Shown here one piece after another: positions 7,784 to 15,414 of a stretch of DNA of 21,701 nt (its first letter is position 1; every line of letters begins with the position of its first letter). The stretch comes from an uncultured Sutterella sp. (GTDB lineage: Bacteria > Pseudomonadota > Gammaproteobacteria > Burkholderiales > Burkholderiaceae_F). The stretch spans positions 1-21,701 of the forward strand of contig CAAECY010000075.1 of assembly GCA_900754475.1 (NCBI GenBank). Direction: 5' to 3'. The notes under the pieces are model-generated. The model did no database searches. It had not been told where the DNA came from and worked only from the letters and a program-made list of their open reading frames with translations. The translations under genes were made by a program, and so were the position numbers.

Positions 7784-9304
7784 ATGGCTGACATTGACTC
7801 TCAGAATGCCGTCCGCGAAGCGGCGGAAGAAGAAAACCACATCATCGCCGAGCGTCGCGCGAAGCTCGCGAAGCTGCGCGAATCGGGCGTTGCCTATCCG
7901 AACGACTTCGTTCGCACGGACCTCTTCGGCGACCTGCGCGCCGCTTACGGCGACAAGACCGCCGAAGAACTCGAAGCGCTCGCTCCCGAAGTCTCCTGCT
8001 CGGGCCGCATGATGCTCAAGCGCGTCATGGGCAAGGCGAGCTTTGCCACCGTGCGCGACTTCACGGGCGAAATGCAGTACTTCGTTCAGAAGAACGAAGT
8101 GGGCGAAGAAGCCTACGCCGACTTCAAGACGTTCGACCTCGGCGACATCGTGGCCGTGAAGGGCGTGCTCTTCCGCACGAAGTCGGGCGAACTCTCGATC
8201 CGCGCGCGCGAAATCCGTCTCATGACGAAGAACATCCGCCCGCTGCCCGACAAGCACAAGGGGCTCGTCGACACCGAGCTCTGCTACCGCCAGCGCTACG
8301 TCGACCTCATCATGAACGAAGAGTCGCGCAACCGCTTCCTCGTGCGCTCCAAGGCGATTGCGGCCATTCGCGCCTACATGCTGAAGAACCGCTTCCTCGA
8401 AGTCGAAACGCCGATGCTCCACCCGATTCCGGGCGGCGCCAACGCCAAGCCCTTCGTGACGCACCACAACGCGCTCGACATGGACATGTACCTGCGCATC
8501 GCGCCCGAGCTCTATCTCAAGCGCCTCGTCGTCGGCGGCTTCGAACGCGTCTTCGAAATCAACCGCAACTTCCGCAACGAAGGCGTCTCGGTCCGTCACA
8601 ACCCCGAATTCACGATGATGGAGTTCTACGCGACCTACTGGACGTATCGCGATCAGATGGACTTCACCGAAGGGCTCCTGCGCGAAGTCGCCGTCGAAGC
8701 GACGGGTACCGCGGTGCTCAACTACCAGGGTCAGGAAATCGACCTCTCGAAGCCCTTCGCGCGCCTGACGCCGATTGAAGCGGTGAAGAAGTACTGCCCG
8801 CACTACAAGGCCGAAGACCTCGAAAATCCCGAGTTCCTCCGCGCCGAACTCGAACGCCTCAAGGCGGAGATCCCCGTCGACGCCGGTCTCGGCGCTCTGC
8901 AGATCGCCCTCTTTGAAGAAACGGCCGAGTCGAAGCTGATCGAACCCACCTTCATCATCAACCACCCGACGGAAATCTCGCCGCTCGCGCGTGCTTCGGA
9001 TGAAAACCCCGAGATCACGGAACGCTTCGAGCTCTACATCGCCGGTCGCGAAACCTGCAACGGCTTCTCGGAGCTCAACGACCCCGACGATCAGGCCGCG
9101 CGCTTCCGCGCTCAGGTCGACAAGAAGAGCCACGGCGACGATGAAGCCATGTACTTCGACGCCGACTACATCCGCGCGCTCGAATACGGCCTCCCGCCCA
9201 CCGCGGGTTGCGGCATCGGGATCGACCGCTTCGTGATGCTCCTCACGGACGCGCCCACGATCCGCGACGTGCTCCTCTTCCCGCACATGCGTCCCGAAAA
9301 CTGA
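7784..9304 (+). CDS. lysS: Lysyl-tRNA synthetase, class II
   Basis: Charges tRNA-Lys with lysine in the cytoplasm. The 506-residue product has the class II LysRS layout: an N-terminal OB-fold anticodon-binding domain (about 70-150), motif 1 around 195-212 ending in E-V-E-T-P-M-L, motif 2 F-R-N-E-G ... F (263-282), and motif 3 G-C-G-I-G-I-D-R-F near 475-483 close to the C terminus. The P-I-P-G-G-A-N-A-K-P-F stretch after motif 1 is characteristic of LysRS. The ATG at 7784 has AGGGA about ten bases upstream. It is co-oriented with prfB with no terminator between them. An intrinsic terminator for it appears 51 bases after its stop, inside the next gene. Confidence 0.97.
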   Translation: MADIDSQNAVREAAEEENHIIAERRAKLAKLRESGVAYPNDFVRTDLFGDLRAAYGDKTAEELEALAPEVSCSGRMMLKRVMGKASFATVRDFTGEMQYFVQKNEVGEEAYADFKTFDLGDIVAVKGVLFRTKSGELSIRAREIRLMTKNIRPLPDKHKGLVDTELCYRQRYVDLIMNEESRNRFLVRSKAIAAIRAYMLKNRFLEVETPMLHPIPGGANAKPFVTHHNALDMDMYLRIAPELYLKRLVVGGFERVFEINRNFRNEGVSVRHNPEFTMMEFYATYWTYRDQMDFTEGLLREVAVEATGTAVLNYQGQEIDLSKPFARLTPIEAVKKYCPHYKAEDLENPEFLRAELERLKAEIPVDAGLGALQIALFEETAESKLIEPTFIINHPTEISPLARASDENPEITERFELYIAGRETCNGFSELNDPDDQAARFRAQVDKKSHGDDEAMYFDADYIRALEYGLPPTAGCGIGIDRFVMLLTDAPTIRDVLLFPHMRPEN

Positions 9305-9305
9305 G

Positions 9306-10130
9306 ATGCTTGATGCGGCGATGCGAAGGGCCCTAGCGGCCCTTCCCGCCCGAGAAGAACGCCCCGCCGAGTACGGGGCGTTCTTTTTGGGAGACCACCC
9401 CGTCGGAGCGGTTCCGCCCGAGGTCGCCGAGCGACTTCTCAAGGAGCCCGACGCGAGCGCCCAGGGCGACCGGATCGTTCTCGAAGACCCCGAGAGCGAC
9501 GCGGCGCGCGACGCGCGCTGGGCGGCGCTTGCGCGCGACCTGCGGCAGGAACCCGGCCTCATTCCGCCGCTCGCCTGGCGCAACGAACTCCTCGACGTCA
9601 AAGACCTCGATTTCGCGGCCGACCGTCGCGAAGGCCCCTCGCTCGGGCGCTGCGAGCGGGCGCTCTTTCGGCTTCTCGGCATGCGAACGGCGGCCGTGCA
9701 CCTCATCGCCCGCCCCGTCGAGGGCGAGGGCTTTTTGCTCTCCAAACGCTCTTTGACGAAGGCGGTGGGCCCGGGGCTCTGGGATACCCTTTCCGCGGGG
9801 ATGGTGGCGGCGGGGGAAACGCCGCTTGCCGCGATGCTGCGCGAAGCCCACGAAGAGGCGGGCCTCATGCTCAAGCCCGACAGCCTTCGGCCGCTCGGCG
9901 TCGGTCGGGCCGTGCGTCGCGTGGAAACGGGCTGGATGGACGAGGTGAACTTCTACTTCGACGTGCGGCTTCCCGAAGGGACGGTCTTTCGGAATCTCGA
10001 CGGCGAAGCGGACGACTTCCGGTGCTTTTCGCCCGAGGAGACGCTTCAAGCCCTTGCCGAAGGGCGCCTCATGTGGGAGGCGGGCACGGGCATTCTCCTT
10101 GCGCTCGGCGTACTCGGCGGGATGCGTTGA
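9306..10130 (+). CDS. Nudix hydrolase with DUF4743-type N-terminal domain
   Basis: The 274-residue product has a complete Nudix box at 165-187: G-x5-E-x7-R-E-A-H-E-E-A-G-L, the magnesium-binding signature of enzymes that hydrolyse nucleoside diphosphates linked to another moiety. The N-terminal 130 residues, with W-R-N-E at 91-94, match the DUF4743 domain found in front of Nudix domains in Tnr3-like thiamine-pyrophosphate-related proteins, so a thiamine-phosphate-type substrate is possible but unproven. The ATG at 9306 begins one base after the lysS stop; another in-frame ATG is at 9321, and no clear Shine-Dalgarno sequence favours either. Codons 17-28 coincide with the lysS terminator hairpin, so expression may require translation to stay close behind polymerase or another promoter. 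A terminator follows the gene. Confidence 0.88.
   Translation: MLDAAMRRALAALPAREERPAEYGAFFLGDHPVGAVPPEVAERLLKEPDASAQGDRIVLEDPESDAARDARWAALARDLRQEPGLIPPLAWRNELLDVKDLDFAADRREGPSLGRCERALFRLLGMRTAAVHLIARPVEGEGFLLSKRSLTKAVGPGLWDTLSAGMVAAGETPLAAMLREAHEEAGLMLKPDSLRPLGVGRAVRRVETGWMDEVNFYFDVRLPEGTVFRNLDGEADDFRCFSPEETLQALAEGRLMWEAGTGILLALGVLGGMR
9355..9388 (+). terminator. Intrinsic terminator of prfB-lysS, within the Nudix coding sequence
   Basis: AAGAACGCCCC (9355-9365) pairs perfectly over 11 bases with GGGGCGTTCTT (9375-9385) around a nine-base loop, followed by TTTTT to 9388. A smaller hairpin, AAGGGCC with GGCCCTT, lies just upstream at about 9326-9345. Both fall inside the first 28 codons of the downstream gene. 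Confidence 0.75.
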
Positions 10131-10161
10131 AGGCGACTCACCCTCCGAGCCGCTGAAAATC

Positions 10162-10200
10162 AAAAGGGACGCATTCCGTCAAGGAAGCGTCCCTTTTTTC
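10162..10200 (+). terminator. Bidirectional intrinsic terminator between Nudix gene and isc operon
   Basis: AAAAGGGACGC (10162-10172) pairs with GCGTCCCTTTT (10187-10197) and is followed on the plus strand by a run of T. On the minus strand the same hairpin is followed by TTTTGATTTT. It therefore can end both the plus-strand prfB-lysS-Nudix unit and the convergent minus-strand isc operon, whose last stop codon is at 10256. Confidence 0.85.
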
Positions 10201-10255
10201 GGTCGCCCCGGGGAGGTCCCCCGGCGTCGGCGAGGTTCGGCGGGCTCAGCCCCGC

Positions 10256-10456
10256 TCAGTCCCTCTCCTCAAGCCAGGCCGTAAGCACGGCTTCGAGGAT
10301 GCGTTCGTTCGAAGCTTCGGGATCGTCGTCGAAATCTTCGAGCGCGCAGATCATCGCGTGCAATTGCACGAACCCGATCGTGAGCGGATCGAGTTCGGGA
10401 TCGGCATCGTAGAGCGCTTCGGCGATCGCGCGACTGTCCGTCCACTTGAGACCCAT
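10256..10456 (-). CDS. iscX: Fe-S assembly protein IscX
   Basis: IscX is a small acidic protein that binds IscS and iron and modulates the rate of cluster assembly. The 66-residue product matches the family length. It begins M-G-L-K-W-T-D-S, shows D-P-x-x-I/L-x-F residues near 22-29 and a strongly acidic D-F-D-D-D-P, all typical of IscX. The ATG at 10456 lies two bases after the fdx stop, with GAGGA within the end of fdx as ribosome binding site. It is the last gene of the isc operon, the canonical position, and a terminator lies 56 bases further on. Confidence 0.93.
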   Translation of the reverse strand: MGLKWTDSRAIAEALYDADPELDPLTIGFVQLHAMICALEDFDDDPEASNERILEAVLTAWLEERD

Positions 10457-10458
10457 GG

Positions 10459-10797
10459 TCAGTCCTCCTCTTTCGCGTGGTTGCGCGAGTACTTCGGGAT
10501 TTCGATCGTCAGGTCTTCGGAGCCGACCGTCGTCTGGCAGGAAAGACGCGAGTACATCCCGGCGCCCCAGGCCGTGTCGAGATGGTCGAGCTCGTTGTCG
10601 GAGGGTTCGTTGAGGCTCTCCAACCCTTCGCGCACGATCACGTGGCAGGTGGCACAGGCGCAGGAGAATTCGCAGGCGTGTTCGATCTTGACGCCGTGCG
10701 CGAGCAGCGTGCGGGCGAGGTTTTCGCCGGGCGCGGCCTGGAAGCTGAGGCCTTCGGGGCAGAGCGTTTCGTGGGGGAGAACGGTAATGGTGGGCAT
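10459..10797 (-). CDS. fdx: ISC-type [2Fe-2S] ferredoxin
   Basis: This adrenodoxin-like ferredoxin supplies electrons to iron-sulfur cluster assembly on IscU. The 112-residue product has cysteines at 42, 46, 48, 51 and 87, the same positions as E. coli Fdx: Cys42, 48, 51 and 87 are the cluster ligands and Cys46 is the extra conserved residue. The motif reads C-E-F-S-C-A-C-A-T-C-H. GAGGAG lies seven bases ahead of the ATG at 10797. It sits between hscA and iscX in the operon and is probably co-transcribed with both. Confidence 0.96.
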   Translation of the reverse strand: MPTITVLPHETLCPEGLSFQAAPGENLARTLLAHGVKIEHACEFSCACATCHVIVREGLESLNEPSDNELDHLDTAWGAGMYSRLSCQTTVGSEDLTIEIPKYSRNHAKEED

Positions 10798-10827
10798 GGT
10801 GTGCTCCTCAATGGAAATACGGTACGT

Positions 10828-12726
10828 TTAAGCGAGCGGATCTTCGTCGCCCGAAGAGAAAATGGCGTCGTCGACGGACTTCCCTGCGAGGGCCGAGCGG
10901 ATCGAGCGGTCCATGCGGCGTTCCGCAAAGAGTTCGGTCCCCTTCGTGAGCGCGGCGAGGGCCGCCTTCACGCGTTCGACGTCGGTGCCCGAGAGCGTCG
11001 CGCCGAGTTCGGACGCGAGCCGATCGATTTCGGCGCGCTCCGTTTCGTTCAGAAGGTCGCCGTCCGAAGCGAGAGCGCTCGCGGTCGACTCAAGCAGGCG
11101 ACGCGCCTCGACCTGCTGCTCGCGCAATTCGCGCGCGCGCATGTCGTCGGCCGCCTGGGCGTTCCCGTCCTTCAGCATCCGGACGATTTCTTCGTCCGTG
11201 AGGCCGTAGGAGGGCTTCACCGTGATGCTCGCTTCGACGCCCGTCTTCGTTTCGCGGGCGGAAACGGACAAGAGCCCGTCGGCGTCGATCTGGAAGGTGA
11301 CGCGAATGCGGGCCGCACCCGCCGCCATCGGGGGAATGCCGCGCAGCTCGAAGCGCGCGAGCGACCGACACGCGTCGACCACTTCGCGTTCGCCCTGCAC
11401 GACGTGAATCGCCATGGCGGTCTGACCGTCCTTGAAGGTCGTGAAGTCCTGCGCCATCGCGACGGGAATCGAGCTGTTGCGCGGAATCACCTTTTCGACG
11501 AGCCCGCCCATCGTTTCAAGACCGAGCGAAAGGGGCGTGACGTCGAGAAGGAGCCAGTCGTCCTCGGCCGAGGTGTTGCCCGCGAGCTTGTTCGCCTGCA
11601 TGGCGGCACCCACCGCCACGACGCGGTCGGGGTCGATGTCGGCGAGCGGTTCGCGCCCGAAGCGTTCGCGCACGGCCGCACGCACGGCGGGCATGCGGGT
11701 CGAGCCGCCAACGAGCACGATGCCGCGCACGTCGTCCTTTTCGACCTTCGCGTCGGCGAGCACCCGCTCGACCGCGCAGAGCGTCTTGCGAACGAGATGC
11801 GCCGTCAGTCGGTCGAACGTTTCGCGCGTCACGACGTCGTCGATCTTCGCGCCCGTCGAGAGCGTGAGTTCGATGCGGGTTTCGTCCGCGTCGGTGAGCG
11901 CCTCCTTCGCGCGGCGCGCGGCGTCGAGGAGATGACGCTTGTCGTCCGCTTCGAGAATCCCGAGCTCGTGATGTTGCTCCAGGATGTGGCAGAAGAGCCG
12001 GTGGTCGAAGTCGTCCCCGCCGAGGGCGGCGTTGCCGCCCGTGGCGAGCACTTCGAAGACGCCCTTCGTGAGCTTCAGGAGCGAAACGTCGAACGTGCCG
12101 CCCCCGAGGTCGTAGACCATGTAGACGCCTTCCGCCTCGTTGTCGAGCCCGTAGGCCAAGGCGGCCGCCGTCGGTTCGTTGAGAAGGCGCAGGACGTTGA
12201 GGTTCGCGAGACGCGCCGCGTCCTTCGTCGCCTGACGCTGCGCGTCGTCGAAATAGGCGGGCACGGTCACGACCGCCCCGACGAGTTCGCCCCCGAGGCG
12301 CTCTTCGGCGCGCGCGACGAGCGTCTTCAGAATTTCGGCGCTTACTTCGACGGGGCTCTTGAGCCCCTGAACGGTGCGGATCATCACCATCGAGCGCTCG
12401 TCGACGAGGTCGTAGGGGAGATTGGCCGCATCCGTCAAATCGGCCTTCTTCCGGCCGATCAGGCGCTTGGCGCTCGCGATCGTGTTCTTCGAGTCAAAGC
12501 GCGCCGATTCGAGCGCGGCGCGGCCCACTTCGACCGTGCCGTCGGGCATGTAGCGCACGACCGAGGGCAAAAGCGCCCGTCCGTCGTGATCGACGATCAC
12601 CTCGGGCGAGCCGCTCACCACCGCGGCGACGAGCGAATTGGTGGTCCCGAGGTCGATCCCGACCGCAAGACGATGTTCGTGGGGCGCGGCCGAAAGGCCG
12701 GGTTCCGCAATCTGAAAAAGGGCCAT
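10828..12726 (-). CDS. hscA: Hsp70-type Fe-S chaperone HscA
   Basis: HscA is the specialised Hsp70 that, with HscB, uses ATP to release clusters from IscU by binding its L-P-P-V-K loop; that loop is present in the IscU encoded at 13738-14124. The 632-residue product shows the Hsp70 phosphate-binding motif G-I-D-L-G-T-T-N-S at 23-31, V-P-A-Y-F-D-D-A-Q-R at about 155-164, N-E-P-T-A-A-A-L at 183-190 and V-Y-D-L-G-G-G-T-F-D at 204-213. A substrate-binding domain occupies roughly the last 240 residues. The roughly 20-residue leader before the ATPase domain is usual for HscA and unlike DnaK. GAGGA precedes the ATG at 12726 by eight bases. It follows hscB by 50 bases. Confidence 0.96.
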   Translation of the reverse strand: MALFQIAEPGLSAAPHEHRLAVGIDLGTTNSLVAAVVSGSPEVIVDHDGRALLPSVVRYMPDGTVEVGRAALESARFDSKNTIASAKRLIGRKKADLTDAANLPYDLVDERSMVMIRTVQGLKSPVEVSAEILKTLVARAEERLGGELVGAVVTVPAYFDDAQRQATKDAARLANLNVLRLLNEPTAAALAYGLDNEAEGVYMVYDLGGGTFDVSLLKLTKGVFEVLATGGNAALGGDDFDHRLFCHILEQHHELGILEADDKRHLLDAARRAKEALTDADETRIELTLSTGAKIDDVVTRETFDRLTAHLVRKTLCAVERVLADAKVEKDDVRGIVLVGGSTRMPAVRAAVRERFGREPLADIDPDRVVAVGAAMQANKLAGNTSAEDDWLLLDVTPLSLGLETMGGLVEKVIPRNSSIPVAMAQDFTTFKDGQTAMAIHVVQGEREVVDACRSLARFELRGIPPMAAGAARIRVTFQIDADGLLSVSARETKTGVEASITVKPSYGLTDEEIVRMLKDGNAQAADDMRARELREQQVEARRLLESTASALASDGDLLNETERAEIDRLASELGATLSGTDVERVKAALAALTKGTELFAERRMDRSIRSALAGKSVDDAIFSSGDEDPLA

Positions 12727-12776
12727 GTGAACGTTCCTCGCGTCTGACGACGCCGGCGTGACAACTTACGAAGGAC

Positions 12777-13289
12777 TCAATCGGCGAGCCGCTCGGCCTT
12801 GCGGGCCGCGTCGGCTTCCGTGAGAAAGCGCTCGACGAAAAGGAGCCGGCGCGTGAGATCCACGGCGCGCGCCCAATTCGCTTCGTCGTCGATCGCGCGG
12901 CCGAGCCCCTCCAGGAGCTCCGTACGGGTGCTTTCGGCGCGCTCGCGCGCTTCCGCCCCGCGCCCCGCTTCGAGCGCTTCGCGCCACTCGATTTGCTCCA
13001 TCAGGAAGTCCGCGGGCATCGAGGTGTTGGTTTCGGCTTCGATCGGGTGACCCGCCGCGGCGCAGAGCCAGGCGGCGCGCTTCGAGGGGGACCCGAGCGT
13101 TTCGAACGCTTCGTTGATGCGGCTCGTCCACTGTTCGGCCACGCGCCGTTCGGCGGCCGGCCGGTCGGCGAAGCGATCCGGATGCACTTTCATGATCGCC
13201 TGTCGGTAGGCGGCCTCAAGCTTCTCGCCGTTGATGCGGAAGCGAGGCTGAGCGCCGAAAATCGCAAAGGGCGTCAGTTCCTGAGCCAT
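12777..13289 (-). CDS. hscB: Co-chaperone HscB (J-domain)
   Basis: HscB is a DnaJ-like co-chaperone that delivers IscU to HscA and stimulates its ATPase. The 170-residue product carries the J-domain H-P-D motif at 36-38 (K-V-H-P-D-R-F) and a charged helical C-terminal domain that in the family binds IscU. I took the ATG at 13289 because the protein then begins M-A-Q-E-L-T-P-F, matching family length; the open frame continues upstream to 13439 without resemblance. The ribosome binding site is weak (GGTGTG). Upstream lie a stem-loop and an intrinsic terminator that separate it from iscA. Confidence 0.94.
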   Translation of the reverse strand: MAQELTPFAIFGAQPRFRINGEKLEAAYRQAIMKVHPDRFADRPAAERRVAEQWTSRINEAFETLGSPSKRAAWLCAAAGHPIEAETNTSMPADFLMEQIEWREALEAGRGAEARERAESTRTELLEGLGRAIDDEANWARAVDLTRRLLFVERFLTEADAARKAERLAD

Positions 13290-13313
13290 GTCACACCATT
13301 CGTTGGAAATGCG

Positions 13314-13338
13314 GCTCCGGCCCTTGGAAAGCCGGAGC
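13314..13338 (-). other. Stem-loop in the hscB leader
   Basis: GCTCCGGC (13314-13321) pairs perfectly with GCCGGAGC (13331-13338) around nine bases. It lies 25-49 bases ahead of the hscB ATG, just downstream of the iscA-hscB terminator, and is not followed by a T-tract on the minus strand. It could stabilise the 5' end of the hscB transcript or affect its translation; that is inference. Confidence 0.5.
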
Positions 13339-13339
13339 A

Positions 13340-13382
13340 TAAAAAGAAAGGAAGGCGCGGACGAGCCGGGGGCTCCCGCGCC
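13340..13382 (-). terminator. Intrinsic terminator/attenuator between iscA and hscB
   Basis: On the minus strand GGCGCGG (13382-13376) pairs with CCGCGCC (13360-13354), and inside it GAGCC pairs with GGCTC around a CCC loop, with a two-base bulge. The T-rich tract TTCCTTTCTTTTTA follows. It lies in a 119-base gap between iscA and hscB. Because hscB, hscA, fdx and iscX lie beyond it with no evident new promoter, it should act as a partial terminator that lowers their expression. Confidence 0.7.
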
Positions 13383-13408
13383 TCGGACGGGGTAAAAGGC
13401 GAACGACC

Positions 13409-13732
13409 TCAAACGTGGAACGATTCGCCGCAACCGCAACGACTCGTTTCGTTGGGATTGTGGAACTTGAACCCTTCCTGGAGGCCTTCGCGCGTGTAGT
13501 CGAGTTCGGTCCCGTCGATGTAGGGAAGGCTCTTCTCGTCGACGATCACCTTCACGCCGAAGCTCTCGTAGACCTGATCGTCCTCGTTCACCGCATCGGC
13601 GAATTCGAGCTTGTAGGCCATCCCGGAGCAGCCCGACGTCTTCACGCCGAGACGAAGACCGATCCCCTTGCCGCGGCGGTCGATGTACTTCTGCACGTGG
13701 CGGGCGGCGGCTTCCGTAAGCGTAACGGCCAT
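13409..13732 (-). CDS. iscA: A-type Fe-S carrier protein IscA
   Basis: IscA receives or delivers iron or iron-sulfur clusters downstream of IscU. The 107-residue product has the three conserved cysteines at 35, 99 and 101 (S-G-C-S-G and C-G-C-G-E-S-F), exactly the E. coli IscA positions. The start ATG at 13732 lies five bases after the iscU stop, with GGAG-TAAGG as overlapping ribosome binding site; an upstream open frame to 13939 is only the shadow of iscU. An intrinsic terminator follows 27 bases after the stop. Confidence 0.96.
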   Translation of the reverse strand: MAVTLTEAAARHVQKYIDRRGKGIGLRLGVKTSGCSGMAYKLEFADAVNEDDQVYESFGVKVIVDEKSLPYIDGTELDYTREGLQEGFKFHNPNETSRCGCGESFHV

Positions 13733-13737
13733 GATCC

Positions 13738-14124
13738 TTACTCCTTCTTCTGCTTGGCGCGGTAGTCGTCGATGGCGGCCTTGATGGCGTCTTCGGCGAG
13801 AATCGAGCAGTGGATCTTGACGGGCGGAAGGGCGAGTTCTTCGGCGATCTGCGCGTTCGTGAGCGCGCCCGCTTCGTCGAGGGTCTTCCCCTTCACCCAC
13901 TCGGTGACGAGCGAGGACGAAGCGATGGCGGAGCCGCACCCGTAGGTCTTGAACTTGGCGTCTTCGATGACGCCTTCGTCGTTGACGCGGATCTGCAGGC
14001 GCATGACGTCGCCGCAGGCGGGCGCGCCCACCATGCCGGTGCCGACGTCCTGAGCGTCCTTGTCAAGCGTGCCGACGTTGCGGGGGTGTTCGTAATGATC
14101 GATGAGTTTTTCGCTGTAGGCCAT
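13738..14124 (-). CDS. iscU: Fe-S cluster assembly scaffold IscU
   Basis: IscU is the scaffold on which clusters are built from IscS-derived sulfur and iron. The 128-residue product shows all active residues: Cys37 and Asp39 in A-C-G-D, Cys63 in Y-G-C-G-S-A, His105 and Cys106 in I-H-C-S, and the HscA-binding L-P-P-V-K at 99-103. GAGGAG precedes the ATG at 14124 by eight bases. A long stem-loop occupies the gap to iscS just upstream. The order iscS-iscU-iscA is canonical. Confidence 0.98.
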   Translation of the reverse strand: MAYSEKLIDHYEHPRNVGTLDKDAQDVGTGMVGAPACGDVMRLQIRVNDEGVIEDAKFKTYGCGSAIASSSLVTEWVKGKTLDEAGALTNAQIAEELALPPVKIHCSILAEDAIKAAIDDYRAKQKKE

Positions 14125-14141
14125 GTTCGGTCTCCTCTGCC

Positions 14142-14184
14142 CGGAGGGATCGGGCTCGTCCAGAGCGCCCGAGGGCTCCCTCCG
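14142..14184 (-). other. Intercistronic stem-loop between iscS and iscU
   Basis: CGGAGGGA (14142-14149) pairs with TCCCTCCG (14177-14184), and the inner TCGGGC (14150-14155) pairs with GCCCGA (14167-14172), leaving an 11-base loop and a small asymmetric bulge. There is no T-tract on either side, so it is not a terminator. It ends four bases ahead of the GAGGAG that serves iscU, so it could influence iscU translation or protect the mRNA end. Confidence 0.55.
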
Positions 14185-14202
14185 AAGCGGACAAATTCGG
14201 GG

Positions 14203-15414
14203 TTAGTGGTTCTGCCACTGGATCGTCGAAAGGTCGATCCCCTGCTGGTGCATTTCCCACAAGGGGCTCATTTCGCGCAGCTTCGTCACCTTTTCGACGA
14301 GGGTCTTCACGACGAAGTCGATTTCTTCTTCCGTCGTGAAGCGCCCGATCGTAAAGCGGATCGAGCTGTGGGCGAGTTCGTCGTCGCGACCGAGCGCGCG
14401 CAGAACGTACGAGGGTTCGAGCGACGCCGAGGTGCAGGCCGAGCCCGACGAGACGGCGATGTCCTTCATCGCCATCATGAGGCTTTCGCCTTCGATGAAG
14501 GCAAAGCTCACGTTCAGGTTGTGGGGCGAACGACGTTCCCAGTCGCCGTTCAGATAGACCTCGGGAATGTTGTTGCGGATGCCGTCCCAGAGGCGGTCGC
14601 GCAGAGCTTTCAAGCGCGGCACTTCGGTCGCCATTTCTTCCTTGGCGAGACGGTAGGCTTCGCCCATGCCGACGATCTGGTGCGAGGCGAGCGTGCCCGA
14701 GCGCATGCCGCGTTCGTGCCCGCCCCCGTGAATCTGGCATTCGATCCGGACGCGGGGCTTGCGACGGACGTAGAGGGCGCCGATCCCCTTGGGGCCGTAG
14801 ACCTTGTGGCCCGAGAGCGACATGAGGTCCACCTTCAGGCGGTTGACGTCGAGGTCCATCTTGCCCGCGGCCTGCGTGGCGTCGCAGTGAAAGAGGATCC
14901 CCTTTTCGCGGCAGAGCGTGCCGATCCCTTCGAGGTCCTGAATGACGCCGATTTCGTTGTTGATCGCCATCACGGAAATGAGGATCGTGTCGGGACGCAC
15001 GGCGGCGCGCAACGCCTCCATGTCGATGAGACCGTTTTCGAGCACGTCGAGGTACGTCACTTCGTAGCCTTCGCTCTCCAGGTGGCGCATCGAGTCGAGC
15101 ACCGCCTTGTGTTCGGTCTTCACCGTGATCAGGTGACGGCCCTTTTCCTTGTAGAAGTGGGCCGCCCCCTTGATCGCGAGGTTGTCGCTCTCGGTCGCCC
15201 CCGAGGTCCAAACGATTTCCCGGGGATCCGCGCCGATCAGCGCCGCCACGTGGCCGCGCGCCTCTTCAACGGCCTTCTCCGCTTCCCAGCCGTAGCTGTG
15301 GCTGTGCGAAGCGGGATTGCCGAACTTTTCGTACAGGTACGGAACCATCTTGTCGACGACGCGGGGATCGCACGGCGTGGTGGCGGAGTAGTCGAGATAA
15401 ACCGGAAGCTTCAT
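14203..15414 (-). CDS. iscS: Cysteine desulfurase IscS
   Basis: IscS is the PLP-dependent enzyme that converts cysteine to alanine and passes the persulfide sulfur to IscU and other acceptors. The 403-residue product is within one residue of E. coli IscS. Visible are T-E-H-K with His102, D-A-T-Q-A at 178-182, the PLP lysine Lys204 in S-G-H-K-V-Y-G-P-K, and the persulfide Cys327 in S-S-G-S-A-C-T-S-A-S-L-E-P-S-Y. The C terminus (I-Q-W-Q-N-H) includes the segment that in E. coli contacts IscU. The ATG at 15414 overlaps the iscR stop as ATGA, implying translational coupling to the repressor gene. Confidence 0.98.
   Translation of the reverse strand: MKLPVYLDYSATTPCDPRVVDKMVPYLYEKFGNPASHSHSYGWEAEKAVEEARGHVAALIGADPREIVWTSGATESDNLAIKGAAHFYKEKGRHLITVKTEHKAVLDSMRHLESEGYEVTYLDVLENGLIDMEALRAAVRPDTILISVMAINNEIGVIQDLEGIGTLCREKGILFHCDATQAAGKMDLDVNRLKVDLMSLSGHKVYGPKGIGALYVRRKPRVRIECQIHGGGHERGMRSGTLASHQIVGMGEAYRLAKEEMATEVPRLKALRDRLWDGIRNNIPEVYLNGDWERRSPHNLNVSFAFIEGESLMMAMKDIAVSSGSACTSASLEPSYVLRALGRDDELAHSSIRFTIGRFTTEEEIDFVVKTLVEKVTKLREMSPLWEMHQQGIDLSTIQWQNH

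Noticed and set aside
10477..12747. 756-codon open frame on the plus strand opposite hscA and fdx
   Set aside because: It is the antisense shadow of clearly conserved genes; the high G/C at third codon positions removes stops on the other strand, and its translation is Arg/Val/Glu-rich low-information sequence.
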